This document shows positions 61,619 to 64,000 of a DNA stretch of 64,000 nucleotides, piece after piece. The notes below the pieces were generated by a model, which did not search any database, was not told where the DNA came from, and saw only the letters and a list, made by a program, of their open reading frames with translations. The DNA is from Thalassococcus profundi. GTDB taxonomy: Bacteria > Pseudomonadota > Alphaproteobacteria > Rhodobacterales > Rhodobacteraceae. A program made the translations under genes and the position numbers. How positions within the stretch are numbered: the first letter of the stretch is position 1; the number at the start of each line of letters is the position of its first letter. Where the stretch lies: contig NZ_QPMK01000003.1 of NCBI RefSeq assembly GCF_003344785.1, positions 311,159 to 375,158 on the forward strand, in the 5' to 3' direction.

Positions 61619-63085
61619 ATGAGCTTTACCCTCGCCATCGTGGGCCGCCCCAACGTGGGCAAATCCACGCTGTTCAACCGCCTTGTGGGCAAGCGCCTGG
61701 CGCTGGTCGACGACCAGCCCGGCGTCACGCGCGACCTGCGCGAGGGCGCGGCGCGGCTGGGCGATCTGCGCTTTACCGTCATCGACACGGCAGGGCTGGA
61801 AGAGGCCACGGACGAGTCGCTGCAGGGCCGGATGCGCAAGCTGACCGAACGGGCCGTGGACATGGCCGACGTCTGCCTCTTCATGATCGACGCGCGGGTG
61901 GGGATCACGCCCACCGACGAGGTCTTTGCCGAGATCCTGCGCAAACGGTCGAAACACGTGATCCTCGCCGCCAACAAGGGCGAAGGTTCGGCCGCCGATG
62001 CCGGTGTGCTCGAAGCCTACGGGCTGGGGCTCGGTGAGCCGGTGCGGCTCTCGGCGGAGCACGGAGAGGGGCTGAACGACCTCTATTCGCAATTGATGCC
62101 GCTCGCCGATGCCTTCGAGGAAAAGGCGAAGGAGGCCGAGAACGAGGCGCCGGAACTCGACGTGGACGTGGGCGAAGAGGACGAGGACGCGCCGCGCCCG
62201 ATCACCGACGCCAAGCCCCTGCAGATCGCCGTGGTAGGCCGCCCCAACGCCGGAAAATCCACTTTGATCAACCAGATTCTCGGTGAAGAGCGTCTGCTGA
62301 CCGGTCCCGAGGCCGGGATCACCCGCGACGCCATCTCCGTCCGCCGCGACTGGGATGGCGTGCCGATGCGCATCTTCGACACGGCGGGCATGCGCAAGAA
62401 GGCCAAGGTGCAGGAAAAACTCGAGAAAATGTCGGTCTCGGACGGGTTGCGCGCAGTCGAGTTCGCCGAAGTGGTGGTGGTTCTGCTGGACGCCGCGATC
62501 CCGTTCGAACAGCAGGACCTGCGCATCGCCGACCTGGCCGAGCGCGAGGGCCGTGCGGTGGTGGTCGCGGTCAACAAGTGGGACATCGAGGAAGACCGGC
62601 AGGGCAAGCTGAAGATGCTGCGCGAGGAGTTCACCCGCTTGCTGCCGCAGCTGCGCGGCGCGCCGCTGGTGACGGTCTCGGCCAAGACCGGGCGTGGGCT
62701 CGACCGGCTGCACGCGGCGATCCTCAAGGCCTATGCGGTCTGGAACCGCCGGGTCAGCACCGCGCAGCTCAACCGCTGGCTGGCGGGCATGCTGGAACAG
62801 CACCCGCCGCCCGCGCCGCAGGGCCGCCGGATCAAGCTGCGCTACATGACCCAGGCCAAGACCCGGCCCCCGGGGTTCGTGGTGATGTGTTCGCATCCCG
62901 ACAAGATGCCCGACAGCTATTCGCGCTATCTTGTCAACGGCTTGCGCGACGATTTTGACATGCCCGGCACGCCGATCCGGCTGCACATGCGCGGCCAGTC
63001 CGACAAGAACCCCTACAAGGGAAAGCGCAAGGTCAACGCCGGGGCGCTGACAAAACACCTTGGGAAGGGGCCGCGCAAGGGCTGA
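61619..63085 (+). CDS. der: Ribosome-associated GTPase Der (EngA)
   Basis: 488 residues with two GTPase domains in tandem. Domain 1: [29 protein letters not shown]; domain 2: [45 protein letters not shown]; a KH-like C-terminal domain ([20 protein letters not shown]). Linker between domains is acidic (VGEEDEDAP). In domain 1 the G4 segment reads AANKGEG and not NKxD-like NKVD, a family-allowed variation. Needed for 50S ribosome assembly. ATG at 61619; a hairpin and repeat copy follow the stop. Confidence 0.96.
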   Translation: MSFTLAIVGRPNVGKSTLFNRLVGKRLALVDDQPGVTRDLREGAARLGDLRFTVIDTAGLEEATDESLQGRMRKLTERAVDMADVCLFMIDARVGITPTDEVFAEILRKRSKHVILAANKGEGSAADAGVLEAYGLGLGEPVRLSAEHGEGLNDLYSQLMPLADAFEEKAKEAENEAPELDVDVGEEDEDAPRPITDAKPLQIAVVGRPNAGKSTLINQILGEERLLTGPEAGITRDAISVRRDWDGVPMRIFDTAGMRKKAKVQEKLEKMSVSDGLRAVEFAEVVVVLLDAAIPFEQQDLRIADLAEREGRAVVVAVNKWDIEEDRQGKLKMLREEFTRLLPQLRGAPLVTVSAKTGRGLDRLHAAILKAYAVWNRRVSTAQLNRWLAGMLEQHPPPAPQGRRIKLRYMTQAKTRPPGFVVMCSHPDKMPDSYSRYLVNGLRDDFDMPGTPIRLHMRGQSDKNPYKGKRKVNAGALTKHLGKGPRKG

Positions 63086-63111
63086 CCTCATTGCCCGTGG
63101 TGAGGGCGGGA

Positions 63112-63168
63112 GCGAGGGGCCAGCCCCTCGCGCTCCCCGGAGATTTATTTGGCAAGATGAAGAGGGAT
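63112..63168 (+). repeat. Hairpin plus interspersed repeat copy after der
   Basis: GCGAGGGGC-CA-GCCCCTCGC (63112-63131) is a perfect nine-base stem, followed by GCTCCCCGGAGA and TTTATTTGGCAAGATGAAG (63144-63162) and GGGATC. It can end der transcription. The TTTATTTGGCAAGATGAAG core recurs inverted at 40807-40824. Confidence 0.6.
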
Positions 63169-63265
63169 CGGGGTGGCGGGGGCTGCGCTTTGAGTCCCTG
63201 AGGTTTCGGGACGGACCGCGGCGGACCGGCGTGACCTGTGGGGGGCGGCGTAGCCCAAGGGTGCG

Positions 63266-63967
63266 CTATTCCGTATCGGTGCCGCGCAGCGCCAGGATCG
63301 CGAGGATGCCGATGATCGACAGGCCGACAACGGCGATGTTGAGCGGGGCGGTGTTGGCAACGATGATGCCCACCAGTGCCCAGATCACCGTGATGCCGTA
63401 TTCCGGCGCGCGGTGCAGGCGGTACTGCACCGTGAGCGCGATGGCGAGACCGAGGCACAGCGCCAGCAATGCGGCGGGCGTCTCGGGCAGCAGGCCGTAG
63501 CCCGCTAGCACCAGACCGACCGAGACGCTGCTGGCGGCGGTGAGCCAGCCGGCGTAGACCGCCACCGGCGCCTGCTGCCACGCCCGGTCGGTGTCGCCGA
63601 CGCGGAAGAGCGACCGCAGCGCCGTGGCCAGCATGATCCAGATCAGCACCGTCGCGCCAAGCACCGAAACCTGCGCCAGGGGCAGCCAGACCGCACCGAG
63701 CGCGAGGCTCAGGACCAGAGGCGGGCGCATCTCGGCCCAGTCGGGGTCGTCACCGCGCTTGACCGCGCCGTAGGCCGCGCCGGCGATCAGCCAGACGTAG
63801 ATCAGACCCCAGATCGCGAAGGCATAGCCCGCGGGCTGTACCGGAGGGTCGTCCTGCGGCACCGGGAACTGGTCCGGCGAAAAGCCGTTGAAGCCGGGCG
63901 CCAGCCAGGGCGACGCGGCGAAGGCCAGCGCCGCGATCAGCGTCAGGATCGACCAGATGCGGGTCAT
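63266..63967 (-). CDS. TspO/MBR-like membrane protein
   Basis: 233 residues with about six hydrophobic helices. The stretch PAGYAFAIWGLIYVWLIAGA resembles the Pro-x-Trp-x-Trp-x-type helix patterns of tryptophan-rich sensory (TspO/MBR) relatives, and WQQAPVAVYAGWLTAASSVS fits a later helix with the WxxxxxP-type spacing. The protein is longer than classic TspO (about 160 residues), so it belongs to the extended, less studied group. Role unknown; TspO members bind porphyrins or sterols. ATG at 63967; the window ends 33 bases beyond. Confidence 0.75.
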   Translation of the reverse strand: MTRIWSILTLIAALAFAASPWLAPGFNGFSPDQFPVPQDDPPVQPAGYAFAIWGLIYVWLIAGAAYGAVKRGDDPDWAEMRPPLVLSLALGAVWLPLAQVSVLGATVLIWIMLATALRSLFRVGDTDRAWQQAPVAVYAGWLTAASSVSVGLVLAGYGLLPETPAALLALCLGLAIALTVQYRLHRAPEYGITVIWALVGIIVANTAPLNIAVVGLSIIGILAILALRGTDTE

Positions 63968-64000
63968 CGTCAGGCAAGCTCCCCTGTGGCCGTCAGCACG

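Overview
The window is chromosomal DNA of a high-GC alphaproteobacterium, most likely a marine-type member of the Rhodobacteraceae (Roseobacter group). Pointers are the heterotetrameric sarcosine oxidase operon, the ruvX-DUF1289-ccmI block, the YfgM-like/BamB-like/Der block, an exosortase E/VPEID-CTERM pair, and plasmid/ICE genes (ParB, Toprim, DUF2493) of the kind carried by rhodobacteral elements. The species cannot be fixed from the sequence alone.

Layout. 1-3420: thiamine synthesis, with thiC (partial)-thiM-thiE on the + strand converging on a Nudix-thiD operon on the - strand that sits behind a TPP riboswitch. 3470-7700: a scar zone with two truncated ABC permease genes, then remnants of a mobile element (DUF2493 fragment, intact Toprim primase, ParB fragment, frameshifted tyrosine integrase) and an attachment-like sequence. 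8000-19000: an accessory oxidation/transport cluster containing a MATE exporter, an NTF2-like protein, two tandem cysteine hydrolases, a molybdenum hydroxylase (IorAB-like), three small membrane proteins, an SDR and two paralogous AraC regulators. 19150-20630: a tRNA 3' fragment, a second attachment-like sequence, an SRPBCC protein and a truncated NmrA-like gene. 20640-32100: a genomic island ending in a tyrosine integrase at the 5' end of dusA. It carries KfrA with a palindromic operator, an HNH remnant, a DUF932 gene and a complete type I restriction-modification operon (hsdS, hsdM, hsdR), and a primase-like protein.

32100-64000 looks like ordinary backbone: dusA, a TauE/SafE permease and a putative 2OG oxygenase, an RTX calcium-binding protein, DUF1289-ruvX-ccmI, the sarcosine oxidase operon soxB-(small TM ORF)-soxD-soxA-soxG, sodB, a small hydrophilic protein with a host-attachment-family protein, rarD, a LOG family protein, a LysM protein, an Atm1-type ABC transporter, exosortase E with a VPEID-CTERM substrate, an RND pump with its adaptor, the YfgM/BamB/Der genes and a TspO/MBR-like protein.

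The parts of most interest are: three related integrase attachment sequences (7.6, 19.2 and 32.0 kb), which suggest repeated insertion by one integrase class; the exosortase E-substrate pair; the paralog-rich molybdenum hydroxylase cluster with its two AraC regulators; a DUF932 gene translationally coupled to hsdS; and a Nudix hydrolase under thiamine riboswitch control. Family assignments come from reading motifs and from memory of the families. No database search was run.
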